DNA of 64,000 bases from positions 224,198 to 288,197 of the forward strand of contig NZ_BMWZ01000007.1 of the NCBI RefSeq assembly GCF_014651495.1. Direction: 5' to 3'. Below the pieces are notes generated by a model. It was not told the origin of the DNA. It was given only the letters and a program-made list of their open reading frames with translations, and ran no database searches. Origin of the DNA: Algibacter mikhailovii. Its GTDB lineage: Bacteria > Bacteroidota > Bacteroidia > Flavobacteriales > Flavobacteriaceae. Shown here in pieces: positions 19,109 through 28,203 of this stretch; within the stretch, counting starts at the first letter, position 1; every line of letters starts with the position of its first letter. The translations under genes and the position numbers were made by a program.

Positions 19109-19579
19109 TTATTCAGCAATTGTTTTTGGTTGATGTCCAATTTTGAAATTGCAAGAATTGGCTATAAAGCAAAGTTCATTCGCTTTTTCATGCAATTCAT
19201 TCGCTTTTTCAATGCTATTTGGGTCTGTGATTTTCACTATTGGTTTAAGAGTTATTTTGGTAAATTTTCCGCTACCATTTTTAGTCTCTTCCATAATGCC
19301 TGTGGCGTTATCTAAATATTCAGTTACTATTATTTGATGTTCTGCACATAGGTGTAAATAGAAAAGCATATGACAAGAAGATAAAGACGACAAAAAAAGA
19401 TCTTCTGGATTATATCTTGTTTTATCGCCCAAGAAAGCGGGGTCAGATGAACCATTAATAACACTATATTTGCCGTCACCTATGATTTTATGGTTGCGGT
19501 TGTAAGCCTTATAATTTAGCGTGCCACTTCCCAGGTTACCTGTCCATTCAACTTTTATTTCGTAATTGTGTTTTTTCAT
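19109..19579 (-). CDS. OsmC-family peroxide/thiol-reactive protein
   Basis: 156 residues, cytosolic. The OsmC pattern is evident: a first strand NYEIKVEWTGNLGSG, then DPAFLGDKTRYNPEDLFLSSLSSCHM with the first catalytic cysteine at about residue 78, and a second cysteine in FIANSCNFKI near 145. Family members reduce organic hydroperoxides with these two cysteines. The SSLSSCHMLFYLHLC form is usual in the branch found next to detoxifying oxidoreductases. The gene is followed upstream, 176 bases away, by a zinc alcohol dehydrogenase on the same strand, consistent with a shared oxidant or carbonyl-stress role. Confidence 0.82.
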   Translation of the reverse strand: MKKHNYEIKVEWTGNLGSGTLNYKAYNRNHKIIGDGKYSVINGSSDPAFLGDKTRYNPEDLFLSSLSSCHMLFYLHLCAEHQIIVTEYLDNATGIMEETKNGSGKFTKITLKPIVKITDPNSIEKANELHEKANELCFIANSCNFKIGHQPKTIAE

Positions 19580-19756
19580 GCTTATTTTGAAATTTTATGT
19601 AGTATTCAAAATGCCACACCACGGTCTCAATTATCAGAAGTTACGTGGTATGGCACTAAAAATTTTATTTGGTCTACTGGTATGCCAAACCCAAAAATCC
19701 TTAAGGATATTCAGCAATAATCAGAAGCAATGCTTAATGGTCGGTATTGCTTGTCA

Positions 19757-20764
19757 TTATTCGTTTTTTAATACAATTCTGAATCTGGCTTTTCCGTTTT
19801 CTAGATGTTCAATGGCTTCATTCACCTGAGACATTGGGAATTCCTCAACTTCAGGATATATATTATGTCTTACACAAAAATCGAGCATCGTTTTAGTTAA
19901 TGCAGGACTTCCTATAGGACTTCCACCTACTGTTTTTTCTCCCATAATTAAACTAAAGGCAGGGATTGCCATGGGTTCTAATACAGCACCCACGGTGTGA
20001 AATTTACCTTTTGGTGCCAAAGCAGTTAAAAATGAATTCCAATCCAATGATACATTAGTGGTATTCAAAATAAAATTTAATTTTCCAGTGATACTTTCTA
20101 ATTCTTCAGGGGATGTCGAGTCAATGACCTGAGTAGCACCCATATTTAAAATAGCGTCTTTTTTACTTGGGTTTGAGCTGAAGGCAATCACCTCACAACC
20201 CCAGTATTTTAAAAACTTAAGCGCCATATGTCCTAAACCTCCAATCCCGATAACGCCAACGGTATCGGTTGGTTTAACACCAGCCAATATAATAGGGTTA
20301 AAAACAGTAATACCACCACACAATAAAGGACCTGCTTTACTCATATCAATACCGTCAGGAAGAGGAATAGCCCATGACCAATGCCCACGAACCATATCGG
20401 CAAATCCGCCATTTCTACCTACAATAGTGGCCTCACTTTGACCGCAAAGATGGTGTTCACCGTCCATACATTGCTCGCAACTCATGCATGACGCAGACAT
20501 CCATCCCAACCCTACTTTGTCTCCAACTTTCACGTTTTTAACCGCATTACCTGTAGCTATGACTTCTCCAATGATTTCATGACCTGGCACTAGCGGATAT
20601 TGAGTCATTCCCCATTCATTATTTATCATACTTAAATCAGAATGACAAATGCCACAATAAGAAATTTTAATATCAACGTCTTCTGAACCTAGTTCTCCTA
20701 AGTCATAAGAGTAAGGTGTTAGTTTTGCATTTTGCTCGGTTGCAGCGTATCCATTTACTTTCAT
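19757..20764 (-). CDS. Zinc-dependent NADP alcohol dehydrogenase (YahK/cinnamyl-alcohol type)
   Basis: 335 residues. Catalytic zinc ligands are seen in CGICHSDL (Cys) and PGHEIIGEV (His-Glu). The structural zinc lobe is SCMSCEQCMDGEHHLC with four cysteines. The Rossmann motif GIGGLGHMALK is followed by FSSNPSKK, where serines in place of an acidic residue after the second strand favour NADPH. This places it in the YahK/cinnamyl-alcohol dehydrogenase group, which reduces aromatic and aliphatic aldehydes. Length and order agree with the family. A hairpin with a T-run pointing the other way lies just upstream (20801-20828). Confidence 0.88.
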   Translation of the reverse strand: MKVNGYAATEQNAKLTPYSYDLGELGSEDVDIKISYCGICHSDLSMINNEWGMTQYPLVPGHEIIGEVIATGNAVKNVKVGDKVGLGWMSASCMSCEQCMDGEHHLCGQSEATIVGRNGGFADMVRGHWSWAIPLPDGIDMSKAGPLLCGGITVFNPIILAGVKPTDTVGVIGIGGLGHMALKFLKYWGCEVIAFSSNPSKKDAILNMGATQVIDSTSPEELESITGKLNFILNTTNVSLDWNSFLTALAPKGKFHTVGAVLEPMAIPAFSLIMGEKTVGGSPIGSPALTKTMLDFCVRHNIYPEVEEFPMSQVNEAIEHLENGKARFRIVLKNE

Positions 20765-20800
20765 AATATATTGTTTTTATTAATAGCTTTAAATTACTCA

Positions 20801-20828
20801 CACACACGGTGTTCGTGTGTGGTTTTTT
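20801..20828 (+). terminator. Orphan rho-independent terminator-like hairpin
   Basis: CACACACG (20801-20808), loop GTGTT, CGTGTGTG (20814-20821), followed by GTTTTTT. The 8-bp perfect stem plus T-run is a good terminator on the + strand, yet no + strand gene lies in the preceding 5 kb. On the minus strand the same hairpin would sit in the 5' leader of the alcohol dehydrogenase gene. Confidence 0.45.
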
Positions 20829-20900
20829 ACTGAAAGAGAAGTGGGGTATTTCCTTGTGCACATAAAGATAATTAATAAGATTGGATTTTCTTTGGGAAAC

Positions 20901-21081
20901 TTAACCGCATTTAAAGGCAAAGGTCGTGATGCTATCGTTGTTAGTTTTTACCTCAATATTTATGATCATTAGGTCTTTTTTGTAAAACCTTGTAATCCCA
21001 TTGGAAAATGGTTTCAGAGCATTTATAAGGATTCCATTTGCTCTGTAAGCCTTGGCTGTATGGTTGTCTTAAATTTTCAGT
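20901..21081 (-). pseudogene. Possible gene remnant between DUF302 and alcohol dehydrogenase genes
   Basis: Two overlapping open stretches without a usable start codon have protein-like composition. One (21081 to stop at 20953) reads ...QSKWNPYKCSETIFQWDYK...; the other (21068 to stop at 20901) reads ...AYRANGILINALKPF... . Neither has an upstream start. The Trp/Tyr/Cys-rich content of the first is more than expected from chance in AT-rich DNA, but I cannot name a family. It may be a 3' remnant of a decayed gene. Confidence 0.2.
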
Positions 21082-21111
21082 TTAAAAGATTATGAATACG
21101 CCTTAATGACT

Positions 21112-21996
21112 TTACTGTTTTAGAACAGCTTTGGTAAACGTGACTTTTAGTCGCTGATTAATCATGGCCTGCGGTTTAGTAAATGAGCCATAATACAGTT
21201 TTGCGAATGCTACTATATCATTGAAAGCAATCCATATTTCACCATTGTCCTTTTTGTAAACCAATAGCTTTTGACAAAAGGCATCCAATCCAATTTTTGG
21301 CATTGTCATCATGGCTTTTCCTCCTGGAGCTGGACCACCAAACAACAACAGTGTAGCCGGTTGAATTTCAACACCTAAAGCTTTAGCATCTTTTTGAAAA
21401 TCAATATCTCCAAACCAACGTGTGTCATTTTGAGCTTCTACTATGGCCTTTAAGTTTTGCACCGTTTGATTGAAGTCAAAATCTGATTTTATACTTATAA
21501 TCCCATATCCAACATCAACGGAGTCTGTCTTGGTTTCTGAAATATTGACACCTTTTATGGGTTCTAAAAGCTTACGCATGTGCTTCTGATAATCTTCTAA
21601 TTCTTTAGCATGTAATCCGTGTCTTTTGGCAATAAAATCGGCCGATGTGTACGTCAGAGAAACACGAGAAGTATCGGCTTCAGTATAACATAGGATTTTA
21701 TAAGGAAGATCAATACCAATAAGCGCATTTTTCTTTATCAATGCTGTATTCACATTGGGATCAGAGAAAATGGTGGCAATTGAAGGCGGGGTATAGACAC
21801 CCTCTTCTTTTGCCATTTGGTGATGATTCAGGTTAATCACATATTTTTCTTGAATGTTTTGATTTAACGTCTTACTCAAAGCAGAAACTTGTTCAGCAAT
21901 GGTATTTTGATTTTTAATGTTTTTAACCTCTTTTTTCTGATTTTGGCAGCTTGTGAAAATAACAAACAATACGCCTATTACTATGACTTTCTTCAT
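21112..21996 (-). CDS. DUF302 lipoprotein
   Basis: 294 residues with a lipoprotein signal (VIFTSC, Cys17). The C-terminal part (about 165-285) matches DUF302: VGYGIISIKSDFDF, then RWFGDIDFQKDAKALG, LLLFGGPAPGGKAMM, an ALGVEIQPATL strand and PKIGLDAFCQKLLVY. The N-terminal part (30-150) contains a shorter, related arrangement (SIATIFSDPNVNTALI, IGIDLPYKILCY), suggesting two tandem DUF302 units. DUF302 proteins bind small ligands in an alpha/beta fold; no enzyme function is known. It begins 11 bases after the sulfatase stop codon, so the two are surely one transcript. Confidence 0.78.
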   Translation of the reverse strand: MKKVIVIGVLFVIFTSCQNQKKEVKNIKNQNTIAEQVSALSKTLNQNIQEKYVINLNHHQMAKEEGVYTPPSIATIFSDPNVNTALIKKNALIGIDLPYKILCYTEADTSRVSLTYTSADFIAKRHGLHAKELEDYQKHMRKLLEPIKGVNISETKTDSVDVGYGIISIKSDFDFNQTVQNLKAIVEAQNDTRWFGDIDFQKDAKALGVEIQPATLLLFGGPAPGGKAMMTMPKIGLDAFCQKLLVYKKDNGEIWIAFNDIVAFAKLYYGSFTKPQAMINQRLKVTFTKAVLKQ

Positions 21997-22007
21997 TGTA
22001 TTATGAT

Positions 22008-23750
22008 TTATTCGCTAGCGGCTTTAAAAGCACTCCAATCCTCGTCTACCTTTACCAATTTATGTTGGTCTTCATAGCCCTTGTATAATGCCAACATTTC
22101 GTTGTATATTTCGGTCTGGTCTTCTTCCAATGGATTACTTTCAGAAGGATCATTAACTACATTATACAAATGCCATTCACCGTCACCAAACATACCTTTA
22201 CGAACCTTCATTAACTTATAGTTGCCTTTCATTAAATACCCATTTCCAAAGAGTTCAAAGGCATACCAATCTTTATCAGTTCTTACATGGTTTGCCTTTC
22301 CGTCTAAAAATGGTCGTGCACTAATTCCAGAAGGTTGAACCACTGCTTTTTCATTGTATTGACTTCCCGGGTGATTAATTCCTGCATAGTCTAGAATGGT
22401 CATTGGAATATCTTTAACCGACATAACAACATTGCTTATTTCTCCTGCTCTACTATAATCACTGTTCATGGCTCCAGGTGGTACAATTACCATAGGAACA
22501 CGAACACCTCCTTCGCCTATAAACCATTTCCACCAAGATAAACCTCCTGTTGCGGCATTTGCCCATGATGTGCCAATGTAATTACTGGAGTTGGCAGTAC
22601 CAATGGCTTCAAATGAGGTATCGTAATTGTTGGCAATCCATTCTCCAAAATCCTGATTTCCAGTCTTTGGATTCTCAGCTTCCATCCCCTCCGGACCATT
22701 ATCTGAGACATAAACTATCAGTGTGTTTTCTAATTGATTAGACGCCTTTAAATAATCAAGCATTTGCCCAATTCGGTTATCTTGGTCTTCTATTTCGGCG
22801 GCATAGGTAGCAAACACTTTGGCTTGATATTCCTTTTCTTCTTTACTCAGGTCATCCCACTTTTTTACCAAATCGTTTTCTGGAGAAGGGTTTGCAATCT
22901 CTGAAATAAGACCATTATTTTTTAAACGTTCATACCTAAATTGCTTAAGTCCTTCGTAGCCTTTTTCAAGATAGAATTGATAGTGTTTTTCAATTAATTC
23001 TGGTGGTGCTTGAATAGGAAAGTGTGCTGTGGTGAATGCCATATAAGAAAACCATGGCTTCTTTTTTGCGTTTGCCTCTTTTATGAACTCTATCATTTGG
23101 TTTGTGTAGAGTTCTCCAGAGTAGATGCCTTCGGGGCGGTTGTATTTTTCTCCATTCAAAGTCCAATGTTCTTCAAACTTTTTGTTTTTATAATCAGGGT
23201 CGCTGAAATCTGGTGTCATTCGTAGGTTGTTCCAATGGTTGGATCCCCCTGATAGTATACCAAATTCTTTTGTAAAACCCCAATGTAACGGACCATGTCC
23301 ACCTGCGGCTTCACCACCCAAATGCCATTTTCCAACTTTCATAACCTCGTAGCCTTCATCTTTAAAAAGCTGGGTAATGGTCAGTGCATTATCAGTTAAA
23401 TACCCTTCATATCCGGGTTTCCCTTTTGATGGCGGGTAGAAGGAGTAATCAAATGAACCCAGGCCCACCTCAATATTGTTGCAACCTGTAAGTAACATAG
23501 AGCGTGTTACAGAGCATACTGGTGAAGCATGAAAATTAGAGAAGCGCACCCCAGCATTTGCCAAACGACTAAAGTTTGGTGTTTTGATTTCTGATCCATA
23601 GATACCAAGATCTCCAAAGGCAATATCATCGCCAACCAATAAGAGCACATTTAATGGTTTCTCTTTTTGAGAGGTTACTTCCTTTTTTTTTGGTTGATTG
23701 CAGCTTGCAAAAAAGAGCATGGCCATGATGGCATAAATAAAATGTTTCAT
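22008..23750 (-). CDS. Arylsulfatase-type sulfatase, lipoprotein
   Basis: 580 residues with a lipobox (FFASC, Cys17). The sulfatase fold starts NVLLLVGDDIAFGDLG, giving the two calcium-binding aspartates. The formylglycine site is ASPVCSVTRSMLLTG; the consensus is C-x-[PA]-x-R, and here the third position is valine. GKWHLGG and NGPEG (calcium ligand) segments follow, and the C-terminal strand includes KGNYKLMKVRKG. The overall length and the PGYEGYL and CNNIEVGLG segments match class arylsulfatases that act on aryl or sugar sulfates. No sulfatase-maturing enzyme is in the window. Co-transcribed with the DUF302 lipoprotein. Confidence 0.85.
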   Translation of the reverse strand: MKHFIYAIMAMLFFASCNQPKKKEVTSQKEKPLNVLLLVGDDIAFGDLGIYGSEIKTPNFSRLANAGVRFSNFHASPVCSVTRSMLLTGCNNIEVGLGSFDYSFYPPSKGKPGYEGYLTDNALTITQLFKDEGYEVMKVGKWHLGGEAAGGHGPLHWGFTKEFGILSGGSNHWNNLRMTPDFSDPDYKNKKFEEHWTLNGEKYNRPEGIYSGELYTNQMIEFIKEANAKKKPWFSYMAFTTAHFPIQAPPELIEKHYQFYLEKGYEGLKQFRYERLKNNGLISEIANPSPENDLVKKWDDLSKEEKEYQAKVFATYAAEIEDQDNRIGQMLDYLKASNQLENTLIVYVSDNGPEGMEAENPKTGNQDFGEWIANNYDTSFEAIGTANSSNYIGTSWANAATGGLSWWKWFIGEGGVRVPMVIVPPGAMNSDYSRAGEISNVVMSVKDIPMTILDYAGINHPGSQYNEKAVVQPSGISARPFLDGKANHVRTDKDWYAFELFGNGYLMKGNYKLMKVRKGMFGDGEWHLYNVVNDPSESNPLEEDQTEIYNEMLALYKGYEDQHKLVKVDEDWSAFKAASE

Positions 23751-23907
23751 TTGAAAAAATTATTGATTTGTAATTAATACCTATATTACTGATCGCGATT
23801 AGTTGCGTAATTTATGTACTCAATATAGTAAATAAATCGCAGATAGAAAGTTGGTGCCTTATTTCTTTTAAGCACGCGTCCTGAAAGGTATGTGCTACTA
23901 TTTTTGT

Positions 23908-25203
23908 TTACAATAGTTCTTTAAAATCACTTGATTCAATGATTTTTTTAAAGTTATTGGTGTTGAGTAATTCAAAAATAGCCTGTTTCTTATTGGTGCT
24001 ATTTTCATAAAAAGACTTACATATTAAAAATCCCATAGTATATCCCAAATTACTTGGTCGGTCTGTAATGGCACCTCCATTGTGCATCCATTTAGATAAA
24101 TCTTGGCCATAAATATCACGTTTAAGTTCATGCATGATAAACATATAATTACTATCTATTTGTAAATAATCAAGATTTCGTTGTACACCAGGACTCACCT
24201 GATTATTTTCTGCAAGTAATGATACCAAAAAGTCACAAACACCTTCTTCTATTAATTTTCCGAGTAATAATGCGCTGTTTTCAAAATCTGAATACGACTG
24301 TTGAAAATGCATAAGTTCATGTACCAAATCATACTTCATATTACTATATTCGGTAATTGTTGATAATTGCCATTCACTTAGGTTCTTTAAAGGCATGTCC
24401 TTTGATTTTGCAAACATATCAGCGCCAATAAATAGGGCAGACTCCGTAAGTGTACCCGTTCCATTGAGTAAATCTGGAACCAGATAGGTCTTAGGAAAAA
24501 CGGCTTTGGGATATAATATTGAAAATTTTTGCATCATCAATTCTGATTGCTGGGATACCTTATTTAGCTTCTCAGCAGTCAAGTAATTTTTTAAATAGGT
24601 ATAGTATTCTGAGTTTTTTTTAATCATAACCTGATACATGTTTTCCGTGTTTTCATACCTAATATGATAGTAATCTTTTAGGGCATTTGAGCCTTCACAA
24701 ATGTATTCAGACAGGTGTTTTTTTGCATGGATTGTATCGTTTAAGGCTTGGTCAAAATAATTCCAAAATCGATCAATGGGTGTCGTGATAACTTCAAAAT
24801 TTTCAACCGATCCATTTTTAACTTTTATGTCATTTAAAAGCCTATCTAATTCAGGACGTAATGCACTAGTCTGGCTTTCTTTTTCTATGCCAACTTTATC
24901 TAAAATGTACGGACTATTCATCCCGAAGTTGATTGCGCGCTTAATAGAAATTAAGGCTGAATCTATGTGGTTTGCCTCACCAAATTGCCATGCCGCATAG
25001 ACAAATAATTCTGACGATTCATTTTTAGTGCCAGCTTCAAAATACAATTGTGCGGCTTGAGAATGATTACCTGCAGCCCGAAGCGAGTCGGTTGTTAATC
25101 CTATGGCCCCCAAGTCAACCAAATTACAAGGTTTTTGTAGTTTCGTTTCAGTTTGACAGGCTAAAAGCAAAATCGAAAAAAGAAGGACTAGATTGTATTT
25201 CAT
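23908..25203 (-). CDS. Lipoprotein with HELMH zinc-peptidase motif
   Basis: 431 residues with a lipobox (LLLAC, Cys16). Residues 35-130 form helical, TPR-like repeats. The C-terminal half has the gluzincin-type zinc motif HELMH at 295-299, then KLIEEGVCDFL with a likely glutamate ligand near 319. This layout resembles DUF2268-type predicted Zn-dependent proteases. The gene is about 150 bases from the sulfatase gene in the direction of transcription and may share its transcript. Activity and substrate are not shown. Confidence 0.62.
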   Translation of the reverse strand: MKYNLVLLFSILLLACQTETKLQKPCNLVDLGAIGLTTDSLRAAGNHSQAAQLYFEAGTKNESSELFVYAAWQFGEANHIDSALISIKRAINFGMNSPYILDKVGIEKESQTSALRPELDRLLNDIKVKNGSVENFEVITTPIDRFWNYFDQALNDTIHAKKHLSEYICEGSNALKDYYHIRYENTENMYQVMIKKNSEYYTYLKNYLTAEKLNKVSQQSELMMQKFSILYPKAVFPKTYLVPDLLNGTGTLTESALFIGADMFAKSKDMPLKNLSEWQLSTITEYSNMKYDLVHELMHFQQSYSDFENSALLLGKLIEEGVCDFLVSLLAENNQVSPGVQRNLDYLQIDSNYMFIMHELKRDIYGQDLSKWMHNGGAITDRPSNLGYTMGFLICKSFYENSTNKKQAIFELLNTNNFKKIIESSDFKELL

Positions 25204-25288
25204 TTTATTGATTTTTAAATATCGCGCTTTTTAGTTTCAAATGTTGTAGCCTTATTCAGATGGGTTCATCATTACTTACAAGGTTATT

Positions 25289-25762
25289 TTATTCAATTGG
25301 AATACAGATGTCAATTATCGTTTTTTTAAGTGGATGTGTATTAGAATTATTTTGATAAACTTCAAAAGCGTCTTTTTTTGAAACTTTTAAATTGTTTTTA
25401 TGTATCCAATCAAACATTTCAAGCCAGGCTTCTTTAAATTCAAAAAATGAAATTTCATATCTGCCAACAACACATTTCCCAGCGTTTAATTCTGTTTTTT
25501 TGATCTCATTTGTTGGTTCAAAAGGTTTGTTCGCTATGATACAGGCACTTTGTCGGACATTATACATTCCAACTACGTTTGGGTCATCGTGATAAATAGT
25601 TAAGGTTTTGTTCGTTTTAGGGTTTGAAAATCCATTGGAACGCGCCCATTGCATGAGTTTACCATAAGCTGCTCCAATGCCTTGAAAACTTCCTTGGTAT
25701 TCTACCTTCGCAAGAGTGATTTTCCTTAATTCTAAAACTCTAATACGTTTTGCTTTTTTCAA
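25289..25762 (-). CDS. Stand-alone GyrI-like small-molecule-binding protein
   Basis: 157 residues, no signal peptide. The sequence VLELRKITLAKVEYQGSFQ is the first strand of a GyrI/SbmC-like domain; AYGKLMQWAR, a TIYHDDPNVV strand, GKCVVGRYE and AWLEMFDWIHKN follow in the right order. In AraC-type regulators this domain follows a DNA-binding half, which is absent here, so the protein is an independent ligand-binding or gyrase-inhibitor-like unit. It is separated from the lipoprotein gene by 85 bases. Confidence 0.78.
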   Translation of the reverse strand: MKKAKRIRVLELRKITLAKVEYQGSFQGIGAAYGKLMQWARSNGFSNPKTNKTLTIYHDDPNVVGMYNVRQSACIIANKPFEPTNEIKKTELNAGKCVVGRYEISFFEFKEAWLEMFDWIHKNNLKVSKKDAFEVYQNNSNTHPLKKTIIDICIPIE

Positions 25763-25828
25763 CTTCTAAACTTATGTTTTTTAACTACTAATCATTTCAG
25801 ATAGTAATATAATTAATAACAAGCAAAA

Positions 25829-25855
25829 AGCGGTTCAGGATGGACCTAAACCGCT
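25829..25855 (-). terminator. Terminator of the arsenic operon
   Basis: AGCGGTT (25829-25835) and AACCGCT (25849-25855) form a perfect 7-bp stem with a 13-base loop. On the minus strand the right-hand arm is followed by TTTTTG, which ends transcripts from acr3 about 125 bases downstream of its stop. On the + strand ATTTTTTT follows, so the structure could work in both directions. Confidence 0.65.
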
Positions 25856-25979
25856 ATTTTTTTATATGTGGTCACCCACTGTTTTTTTATTTTTATTGAT
25901 TGGCTAGCCTTTACAAAACCATATTTTTTGTAATTTTTGATGCGGTTTTTGCTCGTACAGCTAGCTAAAGTATTGGGGT

Positions 25980-27026
25980 TTAAACCATGGCTTTTGTATA
26001 ATACTTTTTCCGCAACCAAAAGGACAAACGCACTAATAAAATCAATGCGGGAACTTCAACTAAAGGCCCTATGACTCCTGCAAAGGCTTGCCCTGAATTT
26101 AGTCCAAAGACTGCAATAGCAACAGCAATTGCTAACTCAAAATTATTTCCTGCTGCAGTAAATGCTACAGATGCTGATTTATCATATTCAGCGCCCATAG
26201 CTTTGGTAAAGAAAAAGCCAATGATAAACATTAGTGTAAAATAGATAAGTAAAGGGACCGCAATAATAATAACGTCCATCGGAATTTCTACAATCAATTC
26301 GCCCTTTAGAGAAAACATAACTACAATGGTAAATAAAAGTGCAATTAAGGTCATTGGCGAAATAGTTGGAATGAATTTATTTGTGTACCATGCCTCGCCT
26401 TTTAGTTTAACTAAAATTAATCTGCTTAAAATGCCCATTCCAAAGGGAATACCTAAATAAATAGCGACACTTTCGGCCATTGTTCCAATTGAAATATCAA
26501 CAATTGCGCCTTCAAACCCAAAGTATGGTGGAAGAATTGTAATAAAGATCCAAGCATAAAAACTGTATGCGAACACCTGGAAAATACTATTCAATGCCAC
26601 TAAACCTGCCCCATATTCACTACTTCCTTCGGCAAGGTCATTCCAAACTAAAACCATTGCTATACAGCGTGCTAAACCAATTAGTATTAGCCCAACCATA
26701 TACTCTGGATAATCTCGTAAAAGGGTTATTGCCAAAACAAACATTAAAACAGGACCAATAATCCAGTTTAGAATAAGTGAAATAGAAAGAATTTTAGTGT
26801 TTCTAAAAACCTTTGGTAACAACGCATAATTGACCTTTGCTAAAGGTGGATACATCATTAAAATTAAGCCGATCGCAATAGGAATATTTGTTGTTCCACT
26901 ACTAAATGAATTGATAAGATTTGGAAATGTTGGAATAAAATAGCCCAGGCCAACACCAAAAGCCATGGCAACAAATATCCAAAGGGTAAGATTTCGGTCA
27001 AGGAAACTTAATTTTTTTGTGGCCAT
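25980..27026 (-). CDS. acr3: ACR3-type arsenite efflux transporter
   Basis: 348 residues with about ten hydrophobic helices from residue 13 onward. The conserved ACR3 cysteine lies in the helix [13 protein letters not shown], which coordinates arsenite. The GMGILSR and [15 protein letters not shown] segments further match the ACR3/bile-acid-sodium-symporter fold. It extrudes As(III) (and perhaps Sb(III)) produced by the arsenate reductase encoded directly upstream; the two genes are separated by only two bases. It is the last gene of a four-gene operon with arsR and is followed by a terminator. Confidence 0.93.
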   Translation of the reverse strand: MATKKLSFLDRNLTLWIFVAMAFGVGLGYFIPTFPNLINSFSSGTTNIPIAIGLILMMYPPLAKVNYALLPKVFRNTKILSISLILNWIIGPVLMFVLAITLLRDYPEYMVGLILIGLARCIAMVLVWNDLAEGSSEYGAGLVALNSIFQVFAYSFYAWIFITILPPYFGFEGAIVDISIGTMAESVAIYLGIPFGMGILSRLILVKLKGEAWYTNKFIPTISPMTLIALLFTIVVMFSLKGELIVEIPMDVIIIAVPLLIYFTLMFIIGFFFTKAMGAEYDKSASVAFTAAGNNFELAIAVAIAVFGLNSGQAFAGVIGPLVEVPALILLVRLSFWLRKKYYTKAMV

Positions 27027-27028
27027 TA

Positions 27029-27661
27029 TTATGAATTTATTTGAGAGAAAACGTAAAAGAGTTCAGTTGCAATTTGCAGACTTCTTTCATTGTACTTTTC
27101 TGCTTGTTGCGGTGTATTGTCAAAGGCTTTTGGGTCATCAAAAGTTATAGGAATACGTATTTCCGCTCCTGCAATAAATGGGCAACCACCATCAGCTTGT
27201 GAACAAGTCATAATCGCTGCAAATTCTGATTTTGGATTAAATTCGTCATCCAATTTTTTAGAAAACCCTATGATTGGATGCTCGTTATTAGCATATTTAA
27301 TACTGTAAACAGGATTCTCGTTTGTTGAAATGGTGTTTATTTGAAATCCTGATTTTTGCAATGTTTCTGCAGCCATTGGGAACAGAGCTGTTGCCTCTGT
27401 TCCTCCTGAATAACAAAACACATTTTTAATATTAAAGTAATTTGCCATAGTTTGTGCCCAAACTTGCGATAAATGGCTTCTTCGCGAATTGTGAGTACAA
27501 ATAAAATTGATACGAATTTCTTTGTTTTCAGAAACCTTAGATTGAATAAAGTCAGCGAGCGGTTGTAAAACAGCTTTGCGTTCACTCGAAATGGTTTCTG
27601 GTTTTAATCCTTTGATTAAATTGTCTATTTCTGAAAATAGCGTTGGTGCTGTGGTTGTCAT
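27029..27661 (-). CDS. arsC: Arsenate reductase, low-molecular-weight phosphatase type
   Basis: 210 residues, longer than the ~135 of typical ArsC because of a ~45-residue N-terminal helical extension. The catalytic P-loop [15 protein letters not shown] has the nucleophilic cysteine and the CxxNSxRS form of thioredoxin-coupled arsenate reductases. [12 protein letters not shown] near residue 155 gives further cysteines for the disulfide relay. It reduces arsenate to arsenite for export by the downstream transporter. It follows the DUF6428 gene by 25 bases and precedes acr3 by two. Confidence 0.9.
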   Translation of the reverse strand: MTTTAPTLFSEIDNLIKGLKPETISSERKAVLQPLADFIQSKVSENKEIRINFICTHNSRRSHLSQVWAQTMANYFNIKNVFCYSGGTEATALFPMAAETLQKSGFQINTISTNENPVYSIKYANNEHPIIGFSKKLDDEFNPKSEFAAIMTCSQADGGCPFIAGAEIRIPITFDDPKAFDNTPQQAEKYNERSLQIATELFYVFSQINS

Positions 27662-27686
27662 TTTGTTTTAAATTTTGAATTGTTAA

Positions 27687-28154
27687 TTAGCAACAGTTTC
27701 CGTCTGGCGAACAACAAGGTTCAGCGCTTAAAGTTGATAATTCTACTTTTGTCTTTTCTTCTGGAATTCCACATTTATCCATTGCCAAACATTCAGTTTG
27801 CTTGCTGGTTAGTAGGAAATGTTTCCCGTCAAAATCAAGTCCAAATTTCCCAATAGTATCTCCTTGATATTCTACTTCAATTTCTAAATCATCAATGTTC
27901 AAAACTTTTTCTGAAAGTTCTATAATACTCAGGAGTTTTTCTGGGTGCAACCTGTGGTCGTAGTCGTTGGCATTCCAAAGCTGAAAGTTTACAACTTCTT
28001 CGTTTCTTACTGTCCCTCCACAATCAATAAAATGTTTTGTGATTTTACCAACTTCTGTGACGTGAAAGTGGCTTGGTACCAATGTTCCATTTGGTAATTG
28101 AAAACCTATAATTTCTAATTCTTTTAATACTGATTTTACTTGTGATAACTTCAT
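27687..28154 (-). CDS. DUF6428 arsenic-operon protein with C-terminal CC...CC tail
   Basis: 155 residues. The N-terminal QVKSVLKEL and FQLPNGTLVPSHFHVTEVG segments, with two histidines, and the FIDCGGTV and NFQLWNANDYDHRL segments match DUF6428, which is regularly found between arsR and arsC in Bacteroidota. The sequence ends EPCCSPDGNCC, a compact cysteine tail that could hold As(III) or another soft metal. Function is unproven; a metallochaperone passing arsenite to the efflux pump is a reasonable inference from position and from the histidine and cysteine content. Confidence 0.8.
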   Translation of the reverse strand: MKLSQVKSVLKELEIIGFQLPNGTLVPSHFHVTEVGKITKHFIDCGGTVRNEEVVNFQLWNANDYDHRLHPEKLLSIIELSEKVLNIDDLEIEVEYQGDTIGKFGLDFDGKHFLLTSKQTECLAMDKCGIPEEKTKVELSTLSAEPCCSPDGNCC

Positions 28155-28168
28155 AACTATATTTATTT

Positions 28169-28184
28169 ATCGTTATTTTACGAT
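28169..28184. promoter_or_regulatory. Candidate ArsR operator, internal
   Basis: ATCGTTATTTTACGAT has perfect 5-bp arms (ATCGT/ACGAT) around a 6-base AT-rich centre and lies between arsR and the DUF6428 gene. It shares the form ATYG-N8-CGAT with the site upstream of arsR at 28552-28567. Family knowledge: ArsR/SmtB proteins bind imperfect 12-2-12 or similar inverted repeats. Binding is inferred. Confidence 0.4.
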
Positions 28185-28203
28185 TAATTAATTCAAATTT
28201 TTT

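Larger units (their letters stand above)
20765..21111. other. Intergenic region upstream of alcohol dehydrogenase
   Basis: 347 bases. It holds the orphan hairpin at 20801-20828 and the possible gene remnant at 20901-21081; the alcohol dehydrogenase promoter must also be here, but no clear TAnnTTTG element was found. Confidence 0.4.

Noticed and set aside
19566..19829. 87-codon + strand frame between OsmC and alcohol dehydrogenase genes
   Set aside because: It overlaps the ends of both genes on the opposite strand and has no coding features of its own.
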